Below are positions 33,578 through 42,252 of a DNA stretch of 64,000 nucleotides, one piece after another. The position numbers and the translations under genes are program-made. Under the pieces are notes generated by a model that was not told the DNA's origin, did no database searches, and worked only from the letters and a program-made list of their open reading frames with translations. How positions within the stretch are numbered: the first letter of the stretch is position 1; each line of letters begins with the position of its first letter. Source of the stretch: Actinophytocola glycyrrhizae (GTDB lineage Bacteria > Actinomycetota > Actinomycetes > Mycobacteriales > Pseudonocardiaceae); the NCBI RefSeq assembly GCF_042653545.1, contig NZ_JBHSIS010000017.1, positions 310,001-374,000 on the forward strand, written 5' to 3'.

Positions 33578-34377
33578 CTGAACAGGAGCTGGCCCGGCCC
33601 GACCGGGTCGTCTTCCTGAGCCACGCCGATTATGTCGACGTGCTCGACCATCACCCGCAGATCCTCAAGGACGATCGGATCGTCGTGGTCCCGTCCCCGC
33701 TGATCGGATCGTGGGTGGCGGACCAGGAGATCGCCGCGGTCGAATCCGCGCCGAACACCGTGCTGCTCCGCGACGCGGGGAGCGACAAGCTGGTACCCGC
33801 CGAGTCCGCGCTGCGAACGCTGGCCCTCAGCCGGGTCTACGCCTTCATCGAGGTGTGTCAACTGCTTGGCGCGACCAGCCTGCGCACCACCGAGTTGGAC
33901 GAGTCGACCATGAACGCGCACACAACCAACCAGTTCGGCGCGGGCAGCACCGACCCGGTCACCAGCAAGGGCTCGACAATCCTCGGTGTCACCGCGGATT
34001 TCGCCGCCGGATTGCGTCGTGAGGTCCGGAGCCGGATCGAAGCAGTTGGCACGTTCGCCGGTTCCGCTCCGGACGTCCCGGCGGCGGAAGCCGTCGTGGC
34101 CAGGTACGAAGACCTGTCCCAGGCACTCGGTTCGCTGATCAAACTGCGCTCCGCGCGGGCCAACACCATGCGCAGGCTGGAAGTCCGGGTCGACTTCCTC
34201 AGCGCGACCCACAGCGAGATGGACCTGCTACTCGGCTTCGACCAGGGACTGGGCACCGCACTGGGCAGGAACTCACAGCTGGGTCTGGTCGCTCGCCTGC
34301 GCAACCAGTTCCACCGCGACAGCGACGCGACCCGCCATCAGACCATGTCGATCGAGGTGGTGTTTCCGGAACATTGA
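33574..34377 (+). CDS. Unrecognised protein, third gene of GTPase operon
   Basis: A 267-residue soluble protein. The first 90 residues look alpha/beta (RVVFLSHADYVDVLDHHPQ, RIVVVPSPLIGSW). The rest is mainly helical, with a likely coiled segment around YEDLSQALGSLIKLRSARANTMRRLEVRVDF (in part). No catalytic motif was recognised. GTG 33574 overlaps the preceding stop and its own stop overlaps a TTG start (TTGA), so the stoichiometry of the four products is probably linked. Confidence 0.6.
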   Translation: MTEQELARPDRVVFLSHADYVDVLDHHPQILKDDRIVVVPSPLIGSWVADQEIAAVESAPNTVLLRDAGSDKLVPAESALRTLALSRVYAFIEVCQLLGATSLRTTELDESTMNAHTTNQFGAGSTDPVTSKGSTILGVTADFAAGLRREVRSRIEAVGTFAGSAPDVPAAEAVVARYEDLSQALGSLIKLRSARANTMRRLEVRVDFLSATHSEMDLLLGFDQGLGTALGRNSQLGLVARLRNQFHRDSDATRHQTMSIEVVFPEH

Positions 34378-35540
34378 GCACAAGCCCGGAGTACGCCGCA
34401 CGTATCACGCACCGGCTGTGGCGGACGGCCATCGAAGGCACCCTACGGGGGATGGACGTCGCGGAGTGGCTGACCGCGGCAGCGGCGGTGACCTGCGACC
34501 GTGGTCTTGCCGTGGCGGTGCTGAGCGCGGACCTCGCCGCTGGCGCTCTCTCGCCGGTGGAGTCCGACGGCGCGAAGGCCGTGCTGGCCCAGTACCACTC
34601 CGTGCTCGGTGAGGCGCGGGACGACGACCGGCACAGGGCGATCGCCGCGGGCTACTTCCGCGACCTCGCCGGTTCCCGCCCGTGGGCCGTGCCCGGGGCC
34701 GGTGACGAAACCGCGGGGATGGCGCTCGCGGTCCAGGTCGACGTTCTGGCGACGCGGGTACACGGCGACCCCGAACCGCTTACGGACGCGGAACTCGACG
34801 ACGCCATCGAAACCTCGCTCACCGTCGTCAACGGGTTCCCGCCGTTTCGGCCCGACCATCTGCGGGCCGTCAGCCTGCTCTCGGAACTCACGCGTCAGCG
34901 CTACACCAGAACCAGGGATCCGGCGGACCTCCTCACGGCCATGGTCGCCGCGGAGGACCTGGGAAAGGCGAACGAGCCCGGCACCGCGGACTTCGTGACG
35001 GGGCTGCTGCTCCACGCCGCCGCGACAGCCGAATGGGCGCACACGACGAACGCACCCGACAACCTGGACGTGCTCATCGGCCTGCTGGAGGGGCAACTCG
35101 CGGATGCGCGAGCACACGGCCTGGAGGCTGACGTACTGCGTGCCATCGTCATGGTCCGTGGGGTTCGGCTGGAGCTAGAGGGGGAGGACGCCGAGTCCGT
35201 CAGCCAGGCGATCGACGAGGCGCTGCGGGCGCAGAATCAGGATTCCTCCGCGGAAGGCCTGGTCAACTATGCTGGACTCGTCGTGAGGCAGGCACTGGCC
35301 GCCCCCAGCGACGAGGCGTTCCAGGCAGCTGTTTCCTCGGCGCGCCGAGCCGTCGAAGCCGGCGCGCGACACAACACCGCCGTGCACGCGGCCGCGCTGG
35401 GCACACTGTCGTACGCACTGCGCGCCCGGTTCGAGTTCCGAGGCGAGCTTCAGGACATCGCCTCGGCCGTCACCGCCGCGCGGCAGGCGGCGTCGTTGCT
35501 CACCGCTTCGGATCCGCGGTTCCCGGAGGTCCCGGCGTAG
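34374..35540 (+). pseudogene. TPR-like protein gene truncated at an IS110 junction
   Basis: The frame opens at TTG 34374, overlapping the previous stop, and encodes 388 residues of helical repeats: RTRDPADLLTAMVAAEDLGKA, TTNAPDNLDVLIGLLEGQL, FRGELQDIASAVTAARQAASLL. Such repeats in actinomycetes commonly precede a CHAT peptidase-like domain. The frame stops at 35540 right after LTASDPRFPE, at the point where IS110 transposase sequence begins on the other strand (about 35525). The expected C-terminal part is not found on the far side of the element, so the end of the gene appears lost by deletion, not just interrupted. The product may still be made in shortened form. Confidence 0.75.
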
Positions 35541-36463
35541 TTCTTGCGGGCTTTGGCGGTGATGTAGCGGCCGGGATCGTCGCCGAACTCTGCGAGCACC
35601 CGGGCGCCGAGGACCGGCCCCAGACCAGGCTGGGACAGGACGATCTCAGCGGCCGGGTGCTGCCCAAAATAGGCCTCGACCTGCCCTTGCAGGGTCTTCA
35701 CCTGCGTGTCCAATACGGTCAGGACCGCGATCAGCGCCTGGACCGAGGCCGCGTAGGCGGTGGTCACGACCTCGGGTTGGCCGAGATGGTCAGCACGCAG
35801 CGCGGCCTGGACGGCCGCCGCTTTCTCCGCAACATTCTTGCGGCGCGCGCGTTTCAACGCGCCGCTGATCTGGGCGATCGTCAACCGGGCGGCCTGAGCC
35901 GGGGTGGGCGCCTTGCCGAGCAGTTCCAGGGTGTCGGTGGCGTCCAGGTCCTCGAACGCGACCAGCGCGGCGGGAAAGTAATCCCGCAACGCGTGCCGCA
36001 GCCGCTGGGTGTGCCGGGTTCGTTCCCAGATCAGGGTCTTGTGGGTGCGAGCCACGACCTTGACCGCCTCGGCCAGCGCGCTGTCACCGGCGACCGACCG
36101 CAACTCGTGGGCATGGGTGCGGACCATGTCGGCCAGCACGTGGGCGTCACCGGCGTCGCTCTTGGCGCCGGAGACCCCGAGCCGGTCACGGAACCGGGCG
36201 GCCTGCAACGGATTGACCGCCAGCACCGTGTACTCGGCCGCGACCAGCGCCTGCACCCACGGGCCCCGATCGGTCTCGATCCCGACCAGCACCTCGACCT
36301 GGTCGACATCATCACCCACCAACTCGCCGACGATCGCGTGCAGCCGGGCCATCCCGGCCACACCCTCGGGCAGCCGGGCCTTGGCCAGCCGCCGACCCGC
36401 ACCGTCCATCACCTCCACATCGTGGTGATCCTCAGCCCAGTCATCCCCTACGAACAACCGCAA
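35450..36463 (-). pseudogene. IS110-family transposase, C-terminally truncated
   Basis: DEDD-type transposase remnant. The TTG at 36463 (giving LRLFVGDDWAEDHHDV) has GGGAGG 4 bases upstream; a GTG at 36475 is the in-frame alternative. RuvC-like acidic residues are visible in FVGDDWAEDHH, VLVGIETDRG and SGAKSDAGDAHVLADMVRTH, and the second domain in LSQPGLGPVLGARVLAEFGDDPGRY (in part). After KNYAGTS the frame enters antisense sequence of the TPR gene and stops at 35450. The usual catalytic-serine region and about 70 further residues are missing, so the enzyme should be inactive. Confidence 0.85.
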
Positions 36464-36700
36464 CGGTCCTCCCACCCTCGACGCCGATCACCTACAGCAG
36501 CCAGCGGGAGAACCATCAGCGACCTAATCAAGCAGTGCTCACGCCAACCAGCAACGGGCACGACATCCCATCAGCGATCAACTCTCCCGACCCACCGACA
36601 GAGGCACGGTCTTTCACCAGGACTCAACGTCCAAGCGCAACGAGTGCTCACCCGCCAGTCGGCTACCAACCAGAAGTTTGCCGGATAGCTCACTCCCAGA
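35525..36700 (-). mobile_element. Truncated IS110-family insertion sequence
   Basis: A remnant of an IS110-family element with its transposase on the minus strand. The 3' end is lost: transposase similarity stops after KARKNYAGTS at 35525, where the truncated TPR gene begins. The 5' noncoding flank (36464 to about 36700) is retained, but the exact outer edge cannot be set because IS110 elements usually lack terminal inverted repeats. The flank is visibly less GC-rich than the surrounding genes. Confidence 0.75.
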
Positions 36701-36958
36701 ACTGATTAGGCGCGTTGACGGCAGAACCGGCGTTTTGAGAAAAATACGCTTTCGGGACGCCGCGCGCCGGGCTCGCTTCACCAGATCTTCACGGAACCAA
36801 TCACCAGCACAGGTCTCTTCTGGCCGACAGCGCGGTCGTGGTTGCCGTAAGGACGAAGCGGCGGAGAATTCTCTCGTCGCGTGGCCGAGTTCGCGCCGCG
36901 CCGAACAACCCTGTGTAAGATCGTTGCGAATTTGTTCGCATTCCTGGGGGAAGTCGCG
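36464..36958. other. IS110 5' flank and intergenic region, possible bridge RNA
   Basis: No gene seen. In the IS110 group the noncoding region ahead of the transposase encodes the bridge RNA. Here AGTGCTCAC occurs twice (near 36533 and 36641), 108 bases apart, as might happen if a guide loop matches an element end. To the right the sequence is GC-poorer, with an inverted repeat TGCGAA (36925-36930) and TTCGCA (36935-36940) and a -10-like TAAGAT at 36916 ahead of the next gene. Confidence 0.4.
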
Positions 36959-37696
36959 ATGGCTGGACGATCCGCGTGGCTGTGGCCGCTCGCGGTGGCC
37001 GTCACCGTGTCGGTGACCGGGATCGCTGTCAACATCGCCACGGAACTCAAGACCAGCGGACTGGCATGGGCTTCCGTGGTGGTGGCCACTGTCGCCGGTG
37101 GTGTCGTGACCTTCGGGGCACAGTCGGCGACCAGCGGGACACGGGTGTTCCGGCCCGCGGTCGCGCTTGGTGTCGTGGGTTGCGTGGCGGCGGTCGTGCT
37201 GGGGACCTTCGCGGTGGCGGGGGCGGCCGACACCGCGGCGGAGCAGGGTGCCGCAGGCCCGGAACGGGTTGTTCAGGACACGGCCTCCTACGAGCTCGTC
37301 TCGTCCGACGGCTTCTGTCCCACGGGCGACAAGGTCGACCTCGACACCGCTCAGTCCGGTCATGGCGGGCAGACCCAGCTCGGTGACTACCTTGGTGAAT
37401 GCCGGGTCGAAGGCGGGCTGGCCGAGCTGATCCTCGAACAGGACGAGGTGCACGGGCCCGGCAACGCTCCGCTGTTCTCCGTGCCGCGGGCGGGTGCGGC
37501 CATCGGCTACGACGAGTGCCGTGCCGCGGTGGATGCGAGTGAGCGGCTCCGGAGCCGGTTGTTCCTGGACGAACTGCGGAACGGGGACACGTTCTGTGCC
37601 GTCACCGACGAGGGCCGGGTCGCCCGCATCTCGGTGCTCGACGTCTCCGTTGCTTCGAAAGCACGTCTGACCATCGCCTTCGTGACGTGGGGCTGA
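36959..37696 (+). CDS. Membrane protein with extracytoplasmic domain, unrecognised
   Basis: A 245-residue protein. GGGGGAAGTCGCG precedes ATG 36959. Three hydrophobic segments lie within the first 100 residues (WLWPLAVAVTVSVTGIAVNIA, LAWASVVVATVAGGVVTFGA, ALGVVGCVAAVVLGTFAVA). They are followed by a soluble part with four cysteines (GFCPTG, ECRVEG, YDECRAA, TFCAVTDEGR), likely two disulphides outside the cell. The phrase DTFCAVTDEGRVARISV is found in several actinomycete membrane-anchored proteins of unknown role. An inverted repeat at 36925-36940 may be its operator. Confidence 0.65.
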   Translation: MAGRSAWLWPLAVAVTVSVTGIAVNIATELKTSGLAWASVVVATVAGGVVTFGAQSATSGTRVFRPAVALGVVGCVAAVVLGTFAVAGAADTAAEQGAAGPERVVQDTASYELVSSDGFCPTGDKVDLDTAQSGHGGQTQLGDYLGECRVEGGLAELILEQDEVHGPGNAPLFSVPRAGAAIGYDECRAAVDASERLRSRLFLDELRNGDTFCAVTDEGRVARISVLDVSVASKARLTIAFVTWG

Positions 37697-37766
37697 AGGA
37701 ACAACGGTGCGAACGATCCCCTGACAGCCGTCTCGGCCATCCGACCAGTCGACACGAGGAGAGATG

Positions 37767-37805
37767 ACATGACGAACGACATCAACAGCCCGGTGGGGTG
37801 GGCAT
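37767..37805 (+). pseudogene. Twelve-codon stub with strong ribosome binding site
   Basis: ATG 37767 is preceded by GAGGAGAGATGAC but the frame ends after MTNDINSPVGWA. Such a good initiation site for so short a peptide suggests the 5' stub of a gene cut by rearrangement, with the LuxR fragment and PLDc_N gene joined on behind. A real short leader peptide cannot be excluded. Confidence 0.35.
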
Positions 37806-37840
37806 AGCCCTGATCGAGGTCCCCCGCCAGCTCGGGCCTG

Positions 37841-37915
37841 GGCCTCTTCGCCGATCGGCCGGTTGGTCAGCCCCTCACCGATGAGGTCGAACACCGCGCG
37901 CTCCTGCTCGTCGAG
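37841..37915 (-). pseudogene. Fragment of a LuxR-type helix-turn-helix
   Basis: On the minus strand the translation LDEQERAVFDLIGEGLTNR, followed by PIGEE, matches the core of a NarL/DevR-type HTH (L-T-x-x-E-R-x-V-L-x-L-I-G-E-G-L-T-N-R-x-I-G-E). The match stops abruptly on both sides and no receiver domain lies upstream, so this is a relic about 25 codons long. Confidence 0.6.
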
Positions 37916-37948
37916 CGGGTTCCGCTCCTCGCGTTCGCGGCGAGGACC

Positions 37949-38122
37949 GTGCTGTGCTCCGGCGTGGTGACAGGCCTGGCCGCGATCGCGTGGAACGATC
38001 TCGCGCACCGGCCGCAGGAGGACGTGAAGGGCCGCAAGCGCTTGTGGGCACTGGCGATCGCGGTGAACTTCGTCGGTCCGATCGCCTACCTGCGTTACGG
38101 CCGCCGGGAGAACACCACGTGA
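37949..38122 (+). CDS. Small PLDc_N-like membrane protein
   Basis: A 57-residue frame from GTG 37949. The second half, LAHRPQEDVKGRKRLWALA followed by IAVNFVGPIAYLRYGRR, matches the phospholipase D N-terminal (PLDc_N) small membrane domain, where a short loop with a W and the N-x-x-G-P-x-x-Y-x-x-x-G-R-R end are characteristic. The first helix is short (GVVTGLAAIAW) and the frame is open upstream without a better start, so the 5' end may have been replaced by the rearrangement. Confidence 0.55.
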   Translation: MLCSGVVTGLAAIAWNDLAHRPQEDVKGRKRLWALAIAVNFVGPIAYLRYGRRENTT

Positions 38123-38657
38123 CGGGATGACGGCGGCGACGCGCTGTCCCCGACGGACGCGTTACGTCGCCGAGCCGGTCGCCGATCATGAGAGCCGCCG
38201 CGGCGGCCAGGGCCGCACCGGCGGGTCGCAACCTGTCACGTCACCGTCGTCCCCCGCGGCGGCGCGGTGGCAGTGCTCAGGTTACTGGTCCGGCGTGACC
38301 ATCCCAAGCCTCAGCCGTGTGAACACGTCGTGGTGACGGCCGGAGATCGGCGAACGCGACGTACGGGCCGTGCGCCGGCTTCTCCTCTGTCCGGCATGCC
38401 CGGGAAACGCTGTCCACTCCGGACGGACGGGCACCGGCGAGCCGGATCGTCTGGGGCCTGCGCCGGCAGTGGGTGCCGGGTTCTGACGGGGACGTGGTGC
38501 TCACCCCGAGCAGTCCACGGTGGACAAGTATCCCGATCGTGATCAGCGGCCTTCGTGATCGTTCCGTCACGCAGCGAAGTGCGTCAGGACGAGTTCGGTC
38601 CGCATCTTGTCGGCATCTCACTCGTTGGTGGGGTGGGAAGGACGAAAAGTCCGGATC
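38123..38657. other. Intergenic region before the LAL regulator
   Basis: No gene recognised. GTCCAC (38513-38518) and GTGGAC (38520-38525) form an inverted repeat with a one-base spacer, about 130 bases before the regulator start. The short direct repeats CGTGATC at 38537 and 38553 follow. These could be control sites for the LuxR regulator gene. The left part may be decayed coding sequence from the rearranged area. Confidence 0.35.
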
Positions 38658-41534
38658 ATGGATGGTGCGGTCCACAATGGTGCTGTCGATGGCGGCCTGC
38701 GGGTCGCGACGTGTGTTGTGGGTGGTGAAGTGGCCGACTTCGTCGGACGGGAGTCCGAACTCGACCGTCTCGCCGAGATGGCCGACAAGGTGCGCACGGG
38801 ACAACCGCAGATCGCTCACGTGCGGGGCGTGGCGGGCATCGGCAAGACGACGATGGTACGCCGGTTCGTCGCCGGGCTCGCCGACTTCACGGTCCTCACC
38901 GCCACGGCGGATCTCACCGAGACCGTGGTCGACAACGGGGTTGTCGACCAGCTGGTGCGGCGGGTGCCTTCTGCGGTCCGCGCCGCGGCCCCGTTGCTCG
39001 CCAGGGGGGTGCCCGCCGATGCGAGTCCGCTGGCGGTCGGGGCGCAGCTGCTGGACGTGCTGGGCACGCTCCAGGCCACCGGTTCAGTCGTGCTCGTCGT
39101 GGACGACGCCCAGTGGGCCGACGTGTCGTCCCTGCAGGTGCTGAGCTTCGTGCTGCGCCGAGTCTGGGCCGACCAGGTCATGGTCCTCATCGCGGCGCGG
39201 CCCAGCCCGGACGAGCGCGTGGCGAACCTGCTGACCAGGCTGGTCCGGGCCGGCCCGTCGGCGTCGACGACCATGGAACTCGCCGGGCTCGCCGCACCGG
39301 ACATCGCGCGCCTGTCCAGGGCGGTCGTCGGCGACGACCTGCCCGCACCGGCCGCCGAACGGCTGCGGTCGTTCACCGGGGGACACCCGCTCCACGTGCG
39401 GACGCTGTTGGCCGAGGTGCCTGCCGAGCAACTGCGGGGGCGGCGGATCGCCATGCCGCCGTCGCTGGTGTCGGCCGTGCGCGCCACGATGGACCGGCTG
39501 CCCGACGCCAGCCGGAACCTCGTCGAGGCGCTCGCGGTGCTCGGCGCCCGGGGGCCGCTCGCCCGCGCGGCCCGCGTCGCGAACGTGCCGCAGCCCGCGG
39601 AGGCGTTGCAGCCCGCGCTCGCCGCCGGGCTCGCCCAGTGGTGGCCGGAGGAGCCGTCGAGCCCGGTCGGCATGGTGCACGAGCTGCAGCGCGAGGCGAT
39701 CTACACCGGGCTCGCACCGGGCAGGCGGAGCGTCCTGCACGGGCGGGCCGCGGCCGTCGTGGACCGCGGCGCCTCCTGGGCGCACCGGGTCGCGTCGGCG
39801 AGCGAACCGGACGAGGCGCTCGCCCAGGAACTGGAGGTCGCCGCCGAGGAACAGGCCGACGAGGCCCACCACGGCCTGGCCGCCACCTACCTGCGGTGGG
39901 CCGCCGACCTGTCACCGGAACGCGCCGACCACGAACGCAGGCTGCTGACCGCGGGCGTCCAGGTGCTGTTCAGCCGCGACCGCTCGTCCGCGGCCGGGCT
40001 GTGGCCGGCCATGGAGAACTGCGCGCACTCCGCGCTGCGTTCCCTGTGCCTCGGCATGACCGCGCTCCTCGTGCGAGGTGAGTGGGCGGCCGCCCAGCGT
40101 TGGCTCGCCGAGGCGATGGAGCTCGGCGCCGACCCCGCGCAGCCGCGGTGGGTCCGGGCGACCGCCGCGGCGGGTCTCGCGGGCGCCTACGCGTGGGGCG
40201 GGCGCGTCGGGGAGACAGTCGAGGCGGCGCGGCTCGCCCTGTCGATCGGCGAGCTCCCCGCACTGCTGCACGACTACACCCGCGTGCTGCTCGCGGTCGG
40301 GGTGTCCCGGTCGGCCGGGATGCGCGCGGCGCTCGAGGAGATGGCGCACCTGCCGCAGCAACCCGGCGCGGTGCCGACGGCGCAGCTGGACTCGCTCGGC
40401 TGCCGGGGCGCGATGCTGACGATGCTCGGCCGCTACCCCGAGGCGGCGCGCGACCTGGCGAACGTGGTGCGCAGGCAGCGGACCGGCACGTTCATGATCA
40501 GTGGCTCGGTCCCGCACTGCTACCTCGCCGCGGGGCAGTACCAGCTCGGTGAGTGGGACGAGGCCGCCGTGACGATGGAGCAGGCGCGCATCCTGGAGGA
40601 GGAGGACGAACAGCCGCAGAACCAGGTGCTGCGGCGGATGGCCTCCGTGTTCGTGCCCGCGGGCCGGGGTGACTGGGAGGTCGCCGCGGAACACGTGCGG
40701 GCCGCGCACCAGCTCGCCCAGCGGATGGGGGGCCCGCAGGACCTGCGGTACGCCGCCATCGGCGCCGCGGTGCTTCACCAGGCGCGGAGCGACCACCCCC
40801 GGATGCTCGCGGCGTTGCGGGAGGTGCCCGGGCTGACCGTGGACGACGCGAGCGGTGGCGACGGGGCCCACCGGTGGTGGGATCTGTGGTGGCGGCCGCT
40901 GCTCGTCGAGGGGTTGCTGGGGACCGGGCACCTCGACGTCGCCGCCACCCAGCTGGCCGCGCTGACCGCGGCGGCGCGCGACGCGCCCCACGCACGTGCC
41001 ACGGTCACCCGGTTGTCGGCGTGGCTCCTCGACGCGTCGGGTGACCGGCAGGCCGCACTCGACACCGCGGAGCGGTACCTGCTCGAGCCGGATCGCCCGC
41101 CCGCGCCGCTCGCGGAGGGCCTCCTCGAACACGAGCACGGACGCCGCCTGCTCGGCGCGGGCAGGCGCGCCGACGCCACGACCGCGCTGGAGACCGCGAA
41201 GGGTCGTTTCGGCAGGCTCGGTGCCGTGCCGTTCGAGCGGCGGGTGGACGTGGACCTGCGGCGCGCCGGTGCGACGGATCCGGTCACCGGCGCGACGATC
41301 GCGGGGCTCACCGACCGCGAGTGGGACGTCGCACGGCTCGTGGGCAAGGGATGCACGAACCGGGAGATCGGCGCTCGCCTCTACGTCACGACGAAGACGG
41401 TCGAATATCACCTCGGCAACATCTACGCGAAACTTGGGATCGCCACGCGGCGCGCGCTGCGGGTACGACTGGCCGAACGGCCCTCGGTGGACGTCACCCC
41501 AACGGCCCTAGGGGATGACTCGATCGGATCCTAG
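38658..41534 (+). CDS. LAL-type LuxR regulator (AAA ATPase/TPR/HTH)
   Basis: A 958-residue STAND-type activator. From ATG 38658: Walker A GVAGIGKT at 57-64, Walker B SVVLVVDDAQW around 144-153, a long array of TPR-like helices, and a C-terminal LuxR HTH (LTDREWDVARLVGKGCTNRE, then KTVEYHLGNIYAKLGI). Large regulators of this type drive specialised loci in actinomycetes. It lies 84 bases before a second, small LuxR gene, and both directly flank the injection-system locus, which they may control. An upstream TTG at 38607 is in frame; the region before the ATG shows no strong ribosome binding site. Confidence 0.9.
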   Translation: MDGAVHNGAVDGGLRVATCVVGGEVADFVGRESELDRLAEMADKVRTGQPQIAHVRGVAGIGKTTMVRRFVAGLADFTVLTATADLTETVVDNGVVDQLVRRVPSAVRAAAPLLARGVPADASPLAVGAQLLDVLGTLQATGSVVLVVDDAQWADVSSLQVLSFVLRRVWADQVMVLIAARPSPDERVANLLTRLVRAGPSASTTMELAGLAAPDIARLSRAVVGDDLPAPAAERLRSFTGGHPLHVRTLLAEVPAEQLRGRRIAMPPSLVSAVRATMDRLPDASRNLVEALAVLGARGPLARAARVANVPQPAEALQPALAAGLAQWWPEEPSSPVGMVHELQREAIYTGLAPGRRSVLHGRAAAVVDRGASWAHRVASASEPDEALAQELEVAAEEQADEAHHGLAATYLRWAADLSPERADHERRLLTAGVQVLFSRDRSSAAGLWPAMENCAHSALRSLCLGMTALLVRGEWAAAQRWLAEAMELGADPAQPRWVRATAAAGLAGAYAWGGRVGETVEAARLALSIGELPALLHDYTRVLLAVGVSRSAGMRAALEEMAHLPQQPGAVPTAQLDSLGCRGAMLTMLGRYPEAARDLANVVRRQRTGTFMISGSVPHCYLAAGQYQLGEWDEAAVTMEQARILEEEDEQPQNQVLRRMASVFVPAGRGDWEVAAEHVRAAHQLAQRMGGPQDLRYAAIGAAVLHQARSDHPRMLAALREVPGLTVDDASGGDGAHRWWDLWWRPLLVEGLLGTGHLDVAATQLAALTAAARDAPHARATVTRLSAWLLDASGDRQAALDTAERYLLEPDRPPAPLAEGLLEHEHGRRLLGAGRRADATTALETAKGRFGRLGAVPFERRVDVDLRRAGATDPVTGATIAGLTDREWDVARLVGKGCTNREIGARLYVTTKTVEYHLGNIYAKLGIATRRALRVRLAERPSVDVTPTALGDDSIGS

Positions 41535-41618
41535 GGTCGGTCCCCAGGGCGCCGGGGCGTTCCGCGCAGCACGCTGTGTCCGTCCGCAACAGTGCGCGCT
41601 CGCCCGAGGAGGCACCCG

Positions 41619-42245
41619 ATGTCCGGACGGATCCCTGTCCACGTGCACGCAACCGACGCCATCACCCGGTCCGGCCTGCGATCCCAGCTGCGCCACGAAG
41701 TGGAGCTCGACGTCGTCGACCGGGACCGGGTCGGTGACGGCACGGTTCTCGTGGTCGCCACCGACACCATGGACGAGGACACACTGCGGCAGCTGCGGGA
41801 GCTCAACCGCCTCGGCGGCAGGAACGCGGTCCTCGTCACCAGCACGCTCGACGACGCCGCGCTGCTGTCGGCGATCGAGGTCGGCATCTGCGCGCTGGTG
41901 CCGCGGTCCGAGGCCACCCCGGCCACCCTGACCCGGTTGGTGGTCAAGGCGGCCAGGGGCGAGGCCACGCTGCCGTCCGACGTGCTCGGCAGGTTGCTGC
42001 GGCAGGTGTCCCGGCTGCAGCACAACGTGCTCGTGCCGCGCGGGCTGACCGTCGCGGGCCTGTCGCCGAGGGAGACCGACGTGCTGCGGCTCGTCGCGGA
42101 CGGGTTGGACACCGACGAGATCGCCGAGTCGTTGTCCTACTCGTCGCGGACGGTCAAGAACATCCTGTACGGGATCACGAGCCGGTTCTGCCTGCGCAAC
42201 CGTTCGCACGCGGTGGCGTACGCGCTGCGCGAGGGCTACATCTGA
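41619..42245 (+). CDS. Small LuxR-type regulator, atypical receiver
   Basis: A 208-residue protein with GAGGAGG 8 bases before ATG 41619. The C-terminal HTH is clear (LSPRETDVLRLVADGLDTDE, then YSSRTVKNILYGITSRF). The N-terminal 120 residues have the length and strand pattern of a response-regulator receiver (HVHATDAITRSGLRSQL, TVLVVATDTMDEDTL, NAVLVTSTLDDAALLSAIEVG, ALVPRSEAT). The position of the phospho-acceptor reads VVATDTMDED without the usual hydrophobic-D-x-x-M-P context, so it may work without phosphorylation. Its stop is 7 bases from the convergent eCIS-linked gene. Confidence 0.82.
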   Translation: MSGRIPVHVHATDAITRSGLRSQLRHEVELDVVDRDRVGDGTVLVVATDTMDEDTLRQLRELNRLGGRNAVLVTSTLDDAALLSAIEVGICALVPRSEATPATLTRLVVKAARGEATLPSDVLGRLLRQVSRLQHNVLVPRGLTVAGLSPRETDVLRLVADGLDTDEIAESLSYSSRTVKNILYGITSRFCLRNRSHAVAYALREGYI

Positions 42246-42252
42246 GCGGGTC

